A DNA stretch of 47,835 nt from Chromatiaceae bacterium (GTDB lineage: Bacteria > Pseudomonadota > Gammaproteobacteria > Chromatiales > Chromatiaceae): NCBI GenBank assembly GCA_003562815.1, contig PWTO01000098.1, positions 1 through 47,835 of the forward strand. Reading direction: 5' to 3'. The position numbers were made by a program, and so were the translations under genes. Positions 33,948 to 44,095 of the stretch are shown in pieces (positions within the stretch are counted from its first letter, which is position 1; every line of letters begins with the position of its first letter). A model generated the notes under the pieces. It searched no databases and was not told the DNA's origin. It worked only from the letters and a program-made list of their open reading frames with translations.

Positions 33948-35081
33948 TCACTCACTTTGAAGCAGTTTCCGCCGCGTTTGCACCGACATCAGGATGCCGA
34001 AGCCCAGCATCAGGGTCACCAACGAGGTTCCGCCATAGCTGATCAGAGGCAGCGGCACCCCGACCACGGGCAGGAGCCCGATGACCATCCCCATGTTCAC
34101 GAACAGGTAGACGAAGAACACGATGGTGATCGATCCCGCCAAGAGTCGGCTATAGGCATCCGGGGCCTGCGCGGCAATACTCAGCCCGCGCAGGATCACC
34201 GCCAGGTACAGCAGCATCAACAGGATGACCCCCGACAAGCCGAGTTCTTCGCCGAGCACGGCAAAGATGAAGTCGGTCGAGCGCTCCGGCAGGAACTCGA
34301 GCTGGGATTGGGTGCCCTCCAGCCAACCCTTGCCATGTACGCCCCCGGAGCCGATCGCGATCTGCGATTGAATGATGTGATAGCCGGCGCCGAGCGGGTC
34401 GGAGCCTGGGTCGAGAAAGGTCAGCACGCGGCGGCGTTGATAGTCGCGCATCAGCGACCAGGCCAGGGGCGCTGCGGCGGCGCCCAGCACGATTAGCCCG
34501 ATGATCAGACGCCAGCGCAAGCCGGAGAGAAAGAGTGTCGTCAGCCCGGCACTGGCGACCAGCAACGCGGTGCCCAGATCAGGCTGCTTGGCGATCAACA
34601 GCACCGGCACCGCGATCAGCAGGCTGGTGACCAGGATATCGAGCAGACGCGGTGGCATGGGGCGAAGCGACAGATACCAGGCCAACATCATCGGCAAGGC
34701 CAGCTTGAGGATCTCGGAGGGCTGAAAGCGAACCACCCCCAGATCCAGCCAGCGCTGCGCGCCCTTGCTCTGCTCGCCCACGAGCAGCACCGCCAGCAAC
34801 AGCAGCAGTCCCAGTAGGAACAGCGGCAAGGACCACCGGCACAGCAGCACTGGCGGCACCTGCGCGACCGCGATCATCAGCACAAAGGCGAGCCCAAGCC
34901 GCATCAGTTGTCGTTCGACCTGCTCGCCGGATTGCCCGCTGGCGCTATACAGAATCAGCAGCCCCAGCGCACAGATCAGCAGCAGCAGCAGCAGCAGGGG
35001 GAGATCGATATGCAGCCGTGCTGGCAATCCCCCCCTGGGCGCGTTTGAGTCACGATCGAGCCGAAGCTTATTCGTTGACAC
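33948..35081 (-). CDS. rodA: Rod-shape peptidoglycan glycosyltransferase RodA
   Basis: SEDS-family polymerase of lipid II that works with PBP2. The 377-residue product has about ten membrane segments, ILYSASGQ near the first, WLDLGVVRFQPSEILKLALP, AKQPDLGTALL with the conserved SEDS Asp, HIIQSQIAIGSGGVHGKGW, and GVPLPLISYGGTSLV. The start is probably GTG 35081, overlapping the mrdA stop by 14 bases; the track ATG at 35126 lies inside mrdA. Gene order mreBCD-mrdA-rodA is canonical. Confidence 0.95.
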   Translation of the reverse strand: MSTNKLRLDRDSNAPRGGLPARLHIDLPLLLLLLLICALGLLILYSASGQSGEQVERQLMRLGLAFVLMIAVAQVPPVLLCRWSLPLFLLGLLLLLAVLLVGEQSKGAQRWLDLGVVRFQPSEILKLALPMMLAWYLSLRPMPPRLLDILVTSLLIAVPVLLIAKQPDLGTALLVASAGLTTLFLSGLRWRLIIGLIVLGAAAAPLAWSLMRDYQRRRVLTFLDPGSDPLGAGYHIIQSQIAIGSGGVHGKGWLEGTQSQLEFLPERSTDFIFAVLGEELGLSGVILLMLLYLAVILRGLSIAAQAPDAYSRLLAGSITIVFFVYLFVNMGMVIGLLPVVGVPLPLISYGGTSLVTLMLGFGILMSVQTRRKLLQSE

Positions 35082-36978
35082 GGCGCGCCACCATCGCCGA
35101 GCGGGCGTCGGTCTCATCAGCGTCATCGGTGGCCGGCACCACGCGTTGATCGAGGAGCCAACTGTCCATCACCGCACGCGCGACGGGAGCGGCGGTCGCA
35201 CCACCGGAACCGCCATTCTCGATAATGACAGCCACTGCGATGCGCGGGTTGTCAACCGGCGCAAAACCAACGAACAAGGCATGATCGCGCAGGCGCTCGT
35301 CGATTTCGGCCTCGTTATAGGTTTCGTTCTGGCCAATGGTGAACACCTGCGAGGTTCCGGTCTTACCGGCAATCCGATAGTCTTGATGATGGATACGGCG
35401 CGCAGTGCCCCGTCGTCCCTCGACCACATTGGTCATCGCATCGATGATGACCTGCCAGTGCGCCGGGTCTTTGTCCGACAAGTGGCGCTGCTGTGCTGCG
35501 GTCGGCTCCAAAGGCTCCCCCAAGCCGCTTCGCGTCGCGTTCACCAGGCGTGGCTGCACATAGACGCCGCGATTGGCGGCAGCGGCGGTGGCCGCCGCGA
35601 GTTGCAGCGGTGTGGCCAAAAAGGCCCCCTGGCCGATGCCAACGATCAGCGTCTCGCCGGGAAACCAGGGTTGATTGCGCGCCCGTCGCTTCCACTCCGG
35701 CGAGGGCAGTAGGCCGCCCAGTTCGCCGGCGATAACGGCCCCGGTTGGCCGACCGAAGCCAAACTCGGCTAAGTACTTGTTCATGCGCTCGATGCCCATG
35801 TCATGGGCAAGGCGATAGAAGTACACATCGCAGGACTGCACGATGGCATCCTCCATCGCCAGCGAGCCATGCCCGCGCGCGCGCCAGCAGCGATAGCGGT
35901 GCGAATGCCCGGGCAGTTGGAAATAGCCGCCGCAGTGTTTGCCTTCACGCGCCCTGGCCACCCCGCTGGCCAGGCCGCCCAAGGCGATAAATTGCTTGAT
36001 GGTCGAGCCCGGAGGATACTGGCCGCGAATGGCGCGATCATAGAGCGGGCGGTCGATATCATCGCGCAAGGCGGCGAAGGCCTTGAAGCCGATACCGCCG
36101 ACGAAGGGATTCGGGTCATAGCTCGGCGAGCTGACCATCGCCAGCACCCCGCCGGTCTCGGGTTCGATCGCGACCACCGCGCCGCGCCGATCGCCGAGGG
36201 CGGCGGCGGCGTCGCGTTGCAGGTTCATGTCCAGGAACAGATGCAGATCGCGACCGGACACCGGCGTCTTCTCCTCGCGCCGCTCCAAGATGCGCCCGCG
36301 CGCATTGACGACCACCTGCTGATAGCCGACATGCCCGTGCAGCCAGGCCTCGTGGTACTTCTCGACCCCGACCTTGCCAAGGTGTGAGCTGCCGGCGTAG
36401 TTGGAGCGATCGATCCGTTCGAGTTCCTGCTGGTTGATACGCCCGACATAACCGACCACATGCGCGGTGTGCAGCCCTTGGGGATAGAAGCGCGACAGCT
36501 CGGCGGCGATCTCCACGCCCGGAAAGCGATGACTCTGCACGGCAAAGCGGGCGCGCTCGACCTCACTGAGGTCGAGGCGGATCGGCACGCCCTCGAAACG
36601 CCGGCGCTGCGGCAGCAGTCGCCTGAAACGCTCGCGATCGAGCTCCGAGATCGGCACCAGCGTGGACAGCTCGGCGATCGTCGATTCGAGATCGGCGATC
36701 TTCTCCGGCTCGATCGTCAGCGCATAGGAGGGAACATTGTCCGCCAATAGCACACCATTGCGATCGTAGATCAGGCCGCGCGTGGGCGGCATCGGCTGGA
36801 TCTTGATGCGATTGCCATCGGACAAGGTCGTGAAGTGCGTGTGACGCGTCACCTGCAGGTGGAACAGCCGCATCCCGATCAGTGCCAGGCCGAGGATGAC
36901 GATGAGCGCCAGAAACAGCGCGCGGATGCGAAACAGGCGTTTCTCGCCGCGTTGATCCGTGAAGACTTCTGCAAGCAT
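35068..36978 (-). CDS. mrdA: Penicillin-binding protein 2, elongation transpeptidase
   Basis: Inner-membrane transpeptidase of the elongasome. The 636-residue product has one N-terminal membrane helix (FLALIVILGLALIGMRLF), the PBP dimerisation/pedestal domain, the SxxK serine in GQYPPGSTIKQFIAL, SCD in VQSCDVYFYRLAHDMGIERM, and KTGTS in RIAGKTGTSQVFTIGQ. Complete. Starts at ATG 36978, 22 bases after the mreD stop. It ends within rodA (14 base overlap with GTG start). Partner of RodA and MreC. Confidence 0.97.
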   Translation of the reverse strand: MLAEVFTDQRGEKRLFRIRALFLALIVILGLALIGMRLFHLQVTRHTHFTTLSDGNRIKIQPMPPTRGLIYDRNGVLLADNVPSYALTIEPEKIADLESTIAELSTLVPISELDRERFRRLLPQRRRFEGVPIRLDLSEVERARFAVQSHRFPGVEIAAELSRFYPQGLHTAHVVGYVGRINQQELERIDRSNYAGSSHLGKVGVEKYHEAWLHGHVGYQQVVVNARGRILERREEKTPVSGRDLHLFLDMNLQRDAAAALGDRRGAVVAIEPETGGVLAMVSSPSYDPNPFVGGIGFKAFAALRDDIDRPLYDRAIRGQYPPGSTIKQFIALGGLASGVARAREGKHCGGYFQLPGHSHRYRCWRARGHGSLAMEDAIVQSCDVYFYRLAHDMGIERMNKYLAEFGFGRPTGAVIAGELGGLLPSPEWKRRARNQPWFPGETLIVGIGQGAFLATPLQLAAATAAAANRGVYVQPRLVNATRSGLGEPLEPTAAQQRHLSDKDPAHWQVIIDAMTNVVEGRRGTARRIHHQDYRIAGKTGTSQVFTIGQNETYNEAEIDERLRDHALFVGFAPVDNPRIAVAVIIENGGSGGATAAPVARAVMDSWLLDQRVVPATDDADETDARSAMVARRVNE

Positions 36979-37000
36979 GGTGTCGACTCAATCCGTGGCG

Positions 37001-37498
37001 TCAGCGCTCGCTTAAGGTCAGCCCCGCAGACAGCCGCAGCCAATCCAGCAAGGGGCTCAGCCAAAGCCAAAACACTAACCCCACAAAGGTGGGCAACCAG
37101 TAGTCCAGTGCCGGGGTCGGCTGACCGCTCGCGCCCAAGACCCAAAGCGAGAGCAACCGCTCGACCAGCAGCAAGAGCCAAACCGCCACCGCCTGCTGCC
37201 AGAGCGGAAAGACGCGGATGCGCCGATGCAATTCGCCGGCCAAATAGGCAACGATGGACAGCGATAACGCGCGCTCGCCAAGCAAGGCCCCGGAGACCAC
37301 GTCATGGGCGATGCCAAGCGCAAAGCCGGTGAAGATGCCGAACCTGCTCGGCATCACCAGGCACCAGTAGATCAAGATCAGCGTCACCCATTGCGGACGG
37401 TAGTCATCCGCCCAGGCGGGTATGGGGACCACCGTCAAGGTGAGCGCGGCGACCAGGCTCAGGGCGACGAAGACCCCCGTGCGCGGGAATCCACTCAC
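37001..37498 (-). CDS. mreD: Rod shape-determining protein MreD
   Basis: Inner-membrane protein linking MreC and the elongation enzymes. The 165-residue product has about five hydrophobic segments and the family blocks RPQWVTLILIYWCLVMPSRFGI, GFALGIAHDVVSGALLGERALSLSIVAYL and ELHRRIRVFPLWQQA. The start is GTG 37498, overlapping the mreC stop (GTGA), which explains why the track began it far upstream. Length is normal for MreD. Translationally coupled to mreC. Confidence 0.95.
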   Translation of the reverse strand: MSGFPRTGVFVALSLVAALTLTVVPIPAWADDYRPQWVTLILIYWCLVMPSRFGIFTGFALGIAHDVVSGALLGERALSLSIVAYLAGELHRRIRVFPLWQQAVAVWLLLLVERLLSLWVLGASGQPTPALDYWLPTFVGLVFWLWLSPLLDWLRLSAGLTLSER

Positions 37499-38409
37499 GA
37501 GCGATCCTCCGGGCGCGCCGGCACGCGCGGGACCGAGATGACCGGATGCGCGCCGCCCGGCGTCGCCGCGTTCGGCGTGGCTTGAACCGGATCGACCGTC
37601 CACACCAGCAAGACCTCGTGACTGCGATCCAGGCGCGCCGTCGGCTCGGCGTTGACGATCGCGAACGGGCTATTCGGATCATCGGCGACCTCGACAATGC
37701 GTGCTACCGGATAACCGGCGGGGAACACCCCGCCCATGCCCGAGGTGACCAGAAGATCGCCGACACGCACATCGGTGTTCTTCGGCAAATGCGGCAGCCG
37801 CAACTGATTGACCAGGCCGGTGCCGGTGGCGATGGTCCGCAGCCCGTTGCGGTTGATCTGCACGGGCAAGGCATGATCGGCATCGGTGATCAGTAGCACG
37901 GTCGCGGTGAGCGGATTCACGGCGATGACCTGTCCCATCACGGCATGCGCGTCGAGCACCGGTTGCCCGACATAGACCCCCGATGCGGTGCCCTTGTTCA
38001 CCAATACCTGCTGCCGGTAGGGGTCGAGTTCGACCTGCAACAGCTCCGCGACCAAGACGCGGTCACCGACCTTGAACGAGGAGCCGAGCAGATCCCGCAG
38101 CCGGCTGTTCTCCGACTGCAGGGCGAGAAAGCGCTGCATGCGCCCCTTGAGCGCCAGATTTTCATGTTCGAGCAGCGTGTTGCGTTCGCGCAGGTCGGCC
38201 TCGGTCGCGAGGCGGCTGTTGAGCGTGCGTGCGAGCTGGCTCGGCTGCGAGGCGAGCCAATGGATCGGATAGGCGGCCACCGCGAGCGTTGAGCGTACCC
38301 AGTCTAGATGGCGATCGCGCGCATCGGCGAACATCAGGCCCAGCGACAACAGCACGGCAATCGTCAGCCGCAGCAGCGGTGGCGGTCCATGATCGAATAA
38401 CGCGTTAAT
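37495..38409 (-). CDS. mreC: Rod shape-determining protein MreC, apparently starting with AUU
   Basis: Periplasmic scaffold of the elongasome. From an ATT codon at 38409 the frame gives 304 residues: INALFDHGPPPLLRLTIAVL, which matches the usual MreC N terminus (short basic/polar segment, GP, then the membrane helix LLSLGLMFADA), a coiled coil (LRERNTLLEHENLALKGRMQ), and the beta domain (VLVAELLQVELDPYRQQVLVNKG, VTSGMGGVFPAGYPVARI). The track starts at GTG 38355, inside the membrane helix and without a ribosome site. GGAGGTGA lies six bases before ATT, an ideal site, and a stop lies just upstream in frame, so no other start exists for the conserved N terminus. Confidence 0.93.
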   Translation of the reverse strand: MNALFDHGPPPLLRLTIAVLLSLGLMFADARDRHLDWVRSTLAVAAYPIHWLASQPSQLARTLNSRLATEADLRERNTLLEHENLALKGRMQRFLALQSENSRLRDLLGSSFKVGDRVLVAELLQVELDPYRQQVLVNKGTASGVYVGQPVLDAHAVMGQVIAVNPLTATVLLITDADHALPVQINRNGLRTIATGTGLVNQLRLPHLPKNTDVRVGDLLVTSGMGGVFPAGYPVARIVEVADDPNSPFAIVNAEPTARLDRSHEVLLVWTVDPVQATPNAATPGGAHPVISVPRVPARPEDRS

Positions 38410-38415
38410 AGCGCA

Positions 38416-38423
38416 TCACCTCC
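38416..38423 (-). promoter_or_regulatory. Near-perfect ribosome-binding site deciding the mreC start
   Basis: GGAGGTGA on the minus strand matches the anti-Shine-Dalgarno sequence almost fully and lies six bases before the ATT at 38409. An ATG overlapping its end opens a three-codon frame (ATG CGC TAT TAA) whose stop overlaps the ATT; it is too close to the site to be initiated efficiently. Confidence 0.75.
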
Positions 38424-38462
38424 GCGTCGCCTAAGCGATCGTTGCCGGCGGTTCCGTCGCGC

Positions 38463-39961
<1,499 letters not shown>

Positions 39962-39964
39962 ATG

Positions 39965-40252
39965 ATGGCCCTCGACAGCAGCGACGTCGCCAAGATCGCG
40001 CACCTCGCCCGGCTCGATGTGAAACATGACGCACTCGATCACTTCATCGCCGAACTCAGCAACATCCTCGACCTGGTCGAACAGATGCGCAGCATCGACA
40101 CCAGCGGGGTCGAGCCCATGGCCCACCCGCTGCACATGGCGCAGCGGCTGCGCCCCGACCGCGTCACCGAAACCAACCAGCGCGAGCGCTTTCAGCAGCG
40201 CGCGCCACAGACCGAGGATGGTCTCTACCTGGTGCCGAGGGTGGTCGAGTGA
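39965..40252 (+). CDS. gatC: Aspartyl/glutamyl-tRNA amidotransferase subunit C
   Basis: Small subunit that stabilises GatA in the GatCAB complex, which amidates misacylated Glu-tRNA(Gln) or Asp-tRNA(Asn). The 95-residue product ([20 protein letters not shown]) has the family pattern, with the [19 protein letters not shown] and LYLVPRVVE segments. Two ATGs are adjacent (39962, 39965); I use the second. The stop overlaps the gatA GTG start, giving coupling. Preceded by the mreB-gatC control region. Confidence 0.95.
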   Translation: MALDSSDVAKIAHLARLDVKHDALDHFIAELSNILDLVEQMRSIDTSGVEPMAHPLHMAQRLRPDRVTETNQRERFQQRAPQTEDGLYLVPRVVE

Positions 40253-41709
40253 GCGCCCTGCACGAGCACTCGATCACCGCCCTCGCCGCTGCACTGCGCG
40301 CGCGCACATGCTCTGCGCGTGAGCTGACCGCGCATTATCTGGCGCGCATCCAGGACCTCGACGAACATCTCAACGCCTATATCACGGTCACCGCCGAACA
40401 GGCGCTGGCCGCCGCCGAGCGTGCCGATCGGCAGCTCGCCGCCGGCACAGCGGGTCCGCTCGCCGGCATCCCGATCGCCCACAAGGACATCTTCTGCACC
40501 AACGGCGTCAAGACCAGTTGCGGCTCGCGTATGCTCGACACCTTCGTCGCGCCCTATGACGCCACCGTCATCGAGCGCCTGCAAGCCGCCGGCGTCGCAA
40601 TGCTGGGCAAGACCAACATGGATGAATTCGCGATGGGCTCCTCGAACGAGACCAGCTATTACGGTCCCGTCCGCAACCCCTGGAATCTGGAGCGCGTTCC
40701 GGGCGGCTCCTCCGGCGGTTCGGCCGCAGCGGTCGCAGCCGGACTCTGCGCGGCGGCCACCGGCACCGACACCGGCGGCTCGATCCGCCAGCCGGCGGCT
40801 TTCTGCGGCATCACCGGCCTCAAACCGACCTATGGCCGCTGCTCGCGCTGGGGCATGATCGCCTTCGCGTCGAGTCTCGATCAGGCCGGCGTGCTGGCCG
40901 GTAGCGCCGCCGATGCGGCCCTGCTGCTGCAGGCGATGGCTGGCTTCGACGAACGCGATTCGACCAGCGCCAACGAACCGGTGCCAGACTATCGCGCTCA
41001 GCTCGAGGACGACATCGCCGGGCTCAAGATCGGCCTGCCCAAGGAATACTTCGGCGAAGGACTCGACCCAGGCGTCGCCGCATCGGTCGAAGCTGCGATT
41101 AAGGAATACGAGGCCCTTGGCGCTAGCGTGCGCGAGATCAGCCTGCCCAACGCACCGCTGTCGGTGCCGGTCTATTACGTCGTTGCCCCCGCCGAGTGCT
41201 CGTCGAACCTCGCCCGCTTCGACGGCGTGCGCTTCGGCCATCGCTGCGAAGCACCGCGCGACCTCGAGGATCTCTACAAACGCAGCCGCGCCGAGGGCTT
41301 CGGCGCCGAGGTCAAACGCCGCATCATGATCGGCACCTATGTGCTCTCGGCCGGCTATTACGACGCCTACTACCTCAAGGCGCAGCAGTTGCGCCATCTG
41401 ATCAGCGACGACTTCAAGCGCGCCTTCGCGCAGGTCGATGTGATCATGGGCCCGACCACGCCGAGCACCGCCTTCGCGCTCGGCGCCAAGCGCGACGACC
41501 CGGTGGCGATGTACCTGAACGACATCTACACCATTGCCACCAACCTCGCCGGTCTGCCCGGCGTGTCGATTCCGGTCGCGCCGGTCGATGGCCTGCCGGT
41601 CGGCTTGCAGCTGATCGGCGATGTCTTCCAGGAGGGCCGTTTGCTCAACATCGCCCACCGCCTGCAGCAGGCGACGGATTGGCACCGTGCCCGCCCCGGT
41701 GTCCTGTGA
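40249..41709 (+). CDS. gatA: Aspartyl/glutamyl-tRNA amidotransferase subunit A
   Basis: Glutaminase subunit providing ammonia to GatB. The 486-residue product is an amidase-signature enzyme with the Ser-cisSer-Lys triad: Lys in [13 protein letters not shown], cis-Ser in [13 protein letters not shown], nucleophile Ser in [18 protein letters not shown]. Full length. GTG 40249 starts inside the gatC stop. gatB, which usually follows, is absent; the next gene is mrpE after 43 bases. The large antisense ORF is a shadow. Confidence 0.97.
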   Translation: MSALHEHSITALAAALRARTCSARELTAHYLARIQDLDEHLNAYITVTAEQALAAAERADRQLAAGTAGPLAGIPIAHKDIFCTNGVKTSCGSRMLDTFVAPYDATVIERLQAAGVAMLGKTNMDEFAMGSSNETSYYGPVRNPWNLERVPGGSSGGSAAAVAAGLCAAATGTDTGGSIRQPAAFCGITGLKPTYGRCSRWGMIAFASSLDQAGVLAGSAADAALLLQAMAGFDERDSTSANEPVPDYRAQLEDDIAGLKIGLPKEYFGEGLDPGVAASVEAAIKEYEALGASVREISLPNAPLSVPVYYVVAPAECSSNLARFDGVRFGHRCEAPRDLEDLYKRSRAEGFGAEVKRRIMIGTYVLSAGYYDAYYLKAQQLRHLISDDFKRAFAQVDVIMGPTTPSTAFALGAKRDDPVAMYLNDIYTIATNLAGLPGVSIPVAPVDGLPVGLQLIGDVFQEGRLLNIAHRLQQATDWHRARPGVL

Positions 41710-41752
41710 GCGCGCATCCTGTTTGAGCGGACGCCGGCGCTGGAGAGCGGCT

Positions 41753-42289
41753 TTGACGTTCTGGTGGCTGATGTCCGGTGCAGCGCAGACGGTACACCTC
41801 GGCCACCGCCTATGGAGCTGGTTCTGGCGCTTCCTGGTGCTCTGCCTGCTCTGGTGGGTGCTGACCGGTGCCGATCCGCACGCCCTGCGCTGGGGATTGC
41901 CGATCGCCATCCTGGCCAGCCTGATGTCCTCCGGGCTGCCGCGCGCGGGGGGTTGGAACTGGCGGCTACTCGGTCTGCTGCGGTTTGCGCCGACCTTTGT
42001 TTGGTATAACCTACAGGGCGGTATTGAGGTCGCGCTGCATGCCCTGTGGCCCAGCCGGCATCCCGACCCGACCCTGCTGAACTATCGCATGCGCTTGCCG
42101 GTCGGACCGAGTCAGATCTTTTTTGCCAACCTCGTCAATCTGGTTCCCGGAACCCTGACCGTGCGCATCGGGCGACGCGATCTCTACATCCACGTTTTGG
42201 TCGCCTCGCCCAAGGTGGCGCCGATCCTCGCCCGGCTGGAATGGCGGGTTGCGGACCTGTTCGGAGTCGATCTCATCGCCGATGACTGA
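41753..42289 (+). CDS. mrpE: Na+/H+ antiporter subunit E (MrpE/MnhE)
   Basis: Accessory membrane subunit of Mrp antiporters. The product (178 residues from TTG 41753) has two to three hydrophobic segments (LVLCLLWWVLTGA, ALRWGLPIAILASL, FAPTFVWYNL) and the MrpE block FANLVNLVPGTLTVRIGRRDLYIHVL. GGAGAG before the TTG favours it over ATG 41771. It opens the antiporter operon, whose genes all overlap or abut. Confidence 0.9.
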   Translation: MTFWWLMSGAAQTVHLGHRLWSWFWRFLVLCLLWWVLTGADPHALRWGLPIAILASLMSSGLPRAGGWNWRLLGLLRFAPTFVWYNLQGGIEVALHALWPSRHPDPTLLNYRMRLPVGPSQIFFANLVNLVPGTLTVRIGRRDLYIHVLVASPKVAPILARLEWRVADLFGVDLIADD

Positions 42290-42566
42290 CCTCTACTTCT
42301 ACGCCGCCCTCTTCCTGCTTGCGAACATGCTCGTGGGACTGGCCCGCGCCCTGCGCGGACCGACCATGCCCGACCGCATGCTCAGCGGCGAGCTGATGGG
42401 CACCACCGCCGTGGCCGTGTTGCTGCTGCTGTCGGTGGCCACCGACACCGAGGCGCTGATCGATGTGGCGCTGATCTTCGCGCTGCTGAGCGTGCTGGCG
42501 GTGGTCACCTTCGTGCGCCGCACCTGGCCCGAACCCGGGCCGCCGCGCGGCAGGCGCTGGCCATGA
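42282..42566 (+). CDS. mrpF: Na+/H+ antiporter subunit F (MrpF/MnhF)
   Basis: The 94-residue product has three membrane segments (YFYAALFLLANMLVGLARAL, MGTTAVAVLLLLSV, LIDVALIFALLSVLAVVTFVR) and the MrpF motif RGPTMPDRMLSGELM. ATG 42282 overlaps the mrpE stop. The stop overlaps the mrpG start. Helper subunit of the antiporter complex. Confidence 0.92.
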   Translation: MTDLYFYAALFLLANMLVGLARALRGPTMPDRMLSGELMGTTAVAVLLLLSVATDTEALIDVALIFALLSVLAVVTFVRRTWPEPGPPRGRRWP

Positions 42567-42865
42567 ACCTGTTCATCGATGGCGCCAGCCTGATGCTGTT
42601 GGTACTGGGGCTGCTGTTCTTTCTCTCCGGCACCATCGGCCTGCTGCGCTTTCCCGACGTGTTCACGCGGCTGCATGCGCTGAGCAAGACCGACACCCTC
42701 GCCCTCGGCTTCATCAGCGCCAGTCTCGCGCTGCAATCGGGCAGCCTGCTTCTGACCCTGAAGCTGCTATTGATCACCCTCCTGGTCATGGTCGCGGGCG
42801 CCACCAGTTCGAGCCTCATCGCGGGCGCGGCGATCGCGCGCGGTGTGCGCCCGTGGCAACGCTGA
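42563..42865 (+). CDS. mrpG: Na+/H+ antiporter subunit G (MrpG/MnhG)
   Basis: The 100-residue product has three membrane segments and the MrpG signature GTIGLLRFPDVFTRLHALSKTDTLALG. It begins in an ATGA overlap with mrpF and its last codons overlap the GTG of the next gene by 13 bases. Small structural subunit. Confidence 0.92.
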   Translation: MNLFIDGASLMLLVLGLLFFLSGTIGLLRFPDVFTRLHALSKTDTLALGFISASLALQSGSLLLTLKLLLITLLVMVAGATSSSLIAGAAIARGVRPWQR

Positions 42866-43791
42866 TGGCGCTGGTCTTCGATGCCCTGCTGGCGCTCGCC
42901 ATGCTCTGGCTGGCCTGGCAGGGTGTGCACGCGCAGACCCTGTTCCAGGCCGTGGTCAGTTTCATGCTCTTCGGCTTGCTCATCGCCCTGGCCTGGGTGC
43001 GCTTGGACGCCACTGACATCGCCTTGGCCGAAGCCGCCCTCGGCTCGGGGGTCACCGGCGCCCTGCTGTTCGCCGCGCTCGGCCAGTTACCTCCCGAGCC
43101 GATCCGGGCACGGCGGCGCACCCGCTGGCACCGGCGACTACTCGCACTCGCTTGGGGGCTGGTGCTGCTCGCGCCGATCGCCCTGTTGCTCTACGGCGTG
43201 CTGCAACTGGAAGGGCGCGGACTCGGCGCCGAGGTCAACGCATCCCTGAGTCAGGCCAATATCGGCTCGCCGGTGACGGCGGTGTTGCTGAATTTTCGCG
43301 CCATCGACACGCTGCTGGAATTGGTCGTCATGCTCTCGGCGGTGGTGGTGGTCTGGTCGCTCGGGGCGACCGCGCCCTCCCCCTTACCGTGGTTGCCGGC
43401 GCCCTCATTGCCGGCGCTGACGCGGCTGCTGTTTCCGGTCTTCCTGCTCACCGCCGGCTATCTGTTGTGGCGCGGCGAACATGGCCCCGGCGGCGCCTTT
43501 CCCGCCGGCGCGGTGCTCGCCGCCGGGTTCGTGCTGGCGATCCTCTCCGGTGCGCGCGCGCCGGCCCCGGACGGTCATACCGGTTGGCGCTTGCTGATCT
43601 GTTTGGGGCCTTTGGCCTTTGCCATGGTCGCCGGCGGCGTGCTGCTGGCCGGCTATGTCTATTTCGAGTATCCGCCGCGCGTGGCCGGGTTGCTGATGAT
43701 CGGTATCGAAATCGCCGCCGGCATCTCCATCGGGTTCATGCTCACGGCGTTGTTCTTTGCCGCCGAACGAGATCACTCGTCGCAGGTCTGA
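42853..43791 (+). CDS. mrpB: Fused DUF4040 (MrpA C-terminal-like) and MrpB subunit
   Basis: The 312-residue product joins two Mrp modules. Residues about 1-75 (ALVFDALLALAMLWLAWQGVHAQTLFQAVVSFMLFGLLIALAWVRLDATDIALAEAALGS) are DUF4040/MbhD, normally the C-terminal part of MrpA, and residues about 165-305 (LFPVFLLTAGYLLWRGEHGPGGAFPAGAVLAAGF) are MnhB. Between them lies a membrane/loop region with AIDTLLELVVMLSAVVVVWSLG, typical of the MbhE/MrpB entry. Start GTG 42853 within mrpG. Full-length MrpA is absent, so this is a fusion with a rearranged MrpA C terminus. Confidence 0.88.
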   Translation: MATLMALVFDALLALAMLWLAWQGVHAQTLFQAVVSFMLFGLLIALAWVRLDATDIALAEAALGSGVTGALLFAALGQLPPEPIRARRRTRWHRRLLALAWGLVLLAPIALLLYGVLQLEGRGLGAEVNASLSQANIGSPVTAVLLNFRAIDTLLELVVMLSAVVVVWSLGATAPSPLPWLPAPSLPALTRLLFPVFLLTAGYLLWRGEHGPGGAFPAGAVLAAGFVLAILSGARAPAPDGHTGWRLLICLGPLAFAMVAGGVLLAGYVYFEYPPRVAGLLMIGIEIAAGISIGFMLTALFFAAERDHSSQV

Positions 43792-43792
43792 G

Positions 43793-44095
43793 ATGCCCCC
43801 GCTGACCTCAGAAACGCTGTTCACCCTGACCGCCGTCCTGTTGTTCGGCATCGGCGCGCATGGCCTGACCCAAACCCGCCATGCGCTGCGCCGACTGCTG
43901 GCGCTGAACATCTGTATCTCGGCGATCTTTCTACTCCTCGTCGCCAGCGGTAAGCACGGCGATACCGACCCGGTGCCGCACGCCATGGTGCTGACCGGCA
44001 TCGTCGTTGCGCTCAGCACCACGGCGGTCGCAATCAGCCTGATCGTGCGGCGCAACCGACATCGGCGGCCACCGGATGGCGGCCTGCATTGGTGA
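43793..44095 (+). CDS. mrpC: Na+/H+ antiporter subunit C (MrpC/MnhC, NuoK-like)
   Basis: The 100-residue product has three membrane helices and the NuoK/MnhC features HALRRLLALNICISAIFLLLVA and VPHAMVLTGIVVALSTTAVAISL. ATG 43793 follows the previous stop by one base. The stop overlaps the start of the mrpD-like gene (GTGA). Ends with a basic tail. Confidence 0.9.
   Translation: MPPLTSETLFTLTAVLLFGIGAHGLTQTRHALRRLLALNICISAIFLLLVASGKHGDTDPVPHAMVLTGIVVALSTTAVAISLIVRRNRHRRPPDGGLHW

Noticed and set aside
40225-41910. 561-codon minus-strand ORF
   Set aside because: Antisense to gatA.
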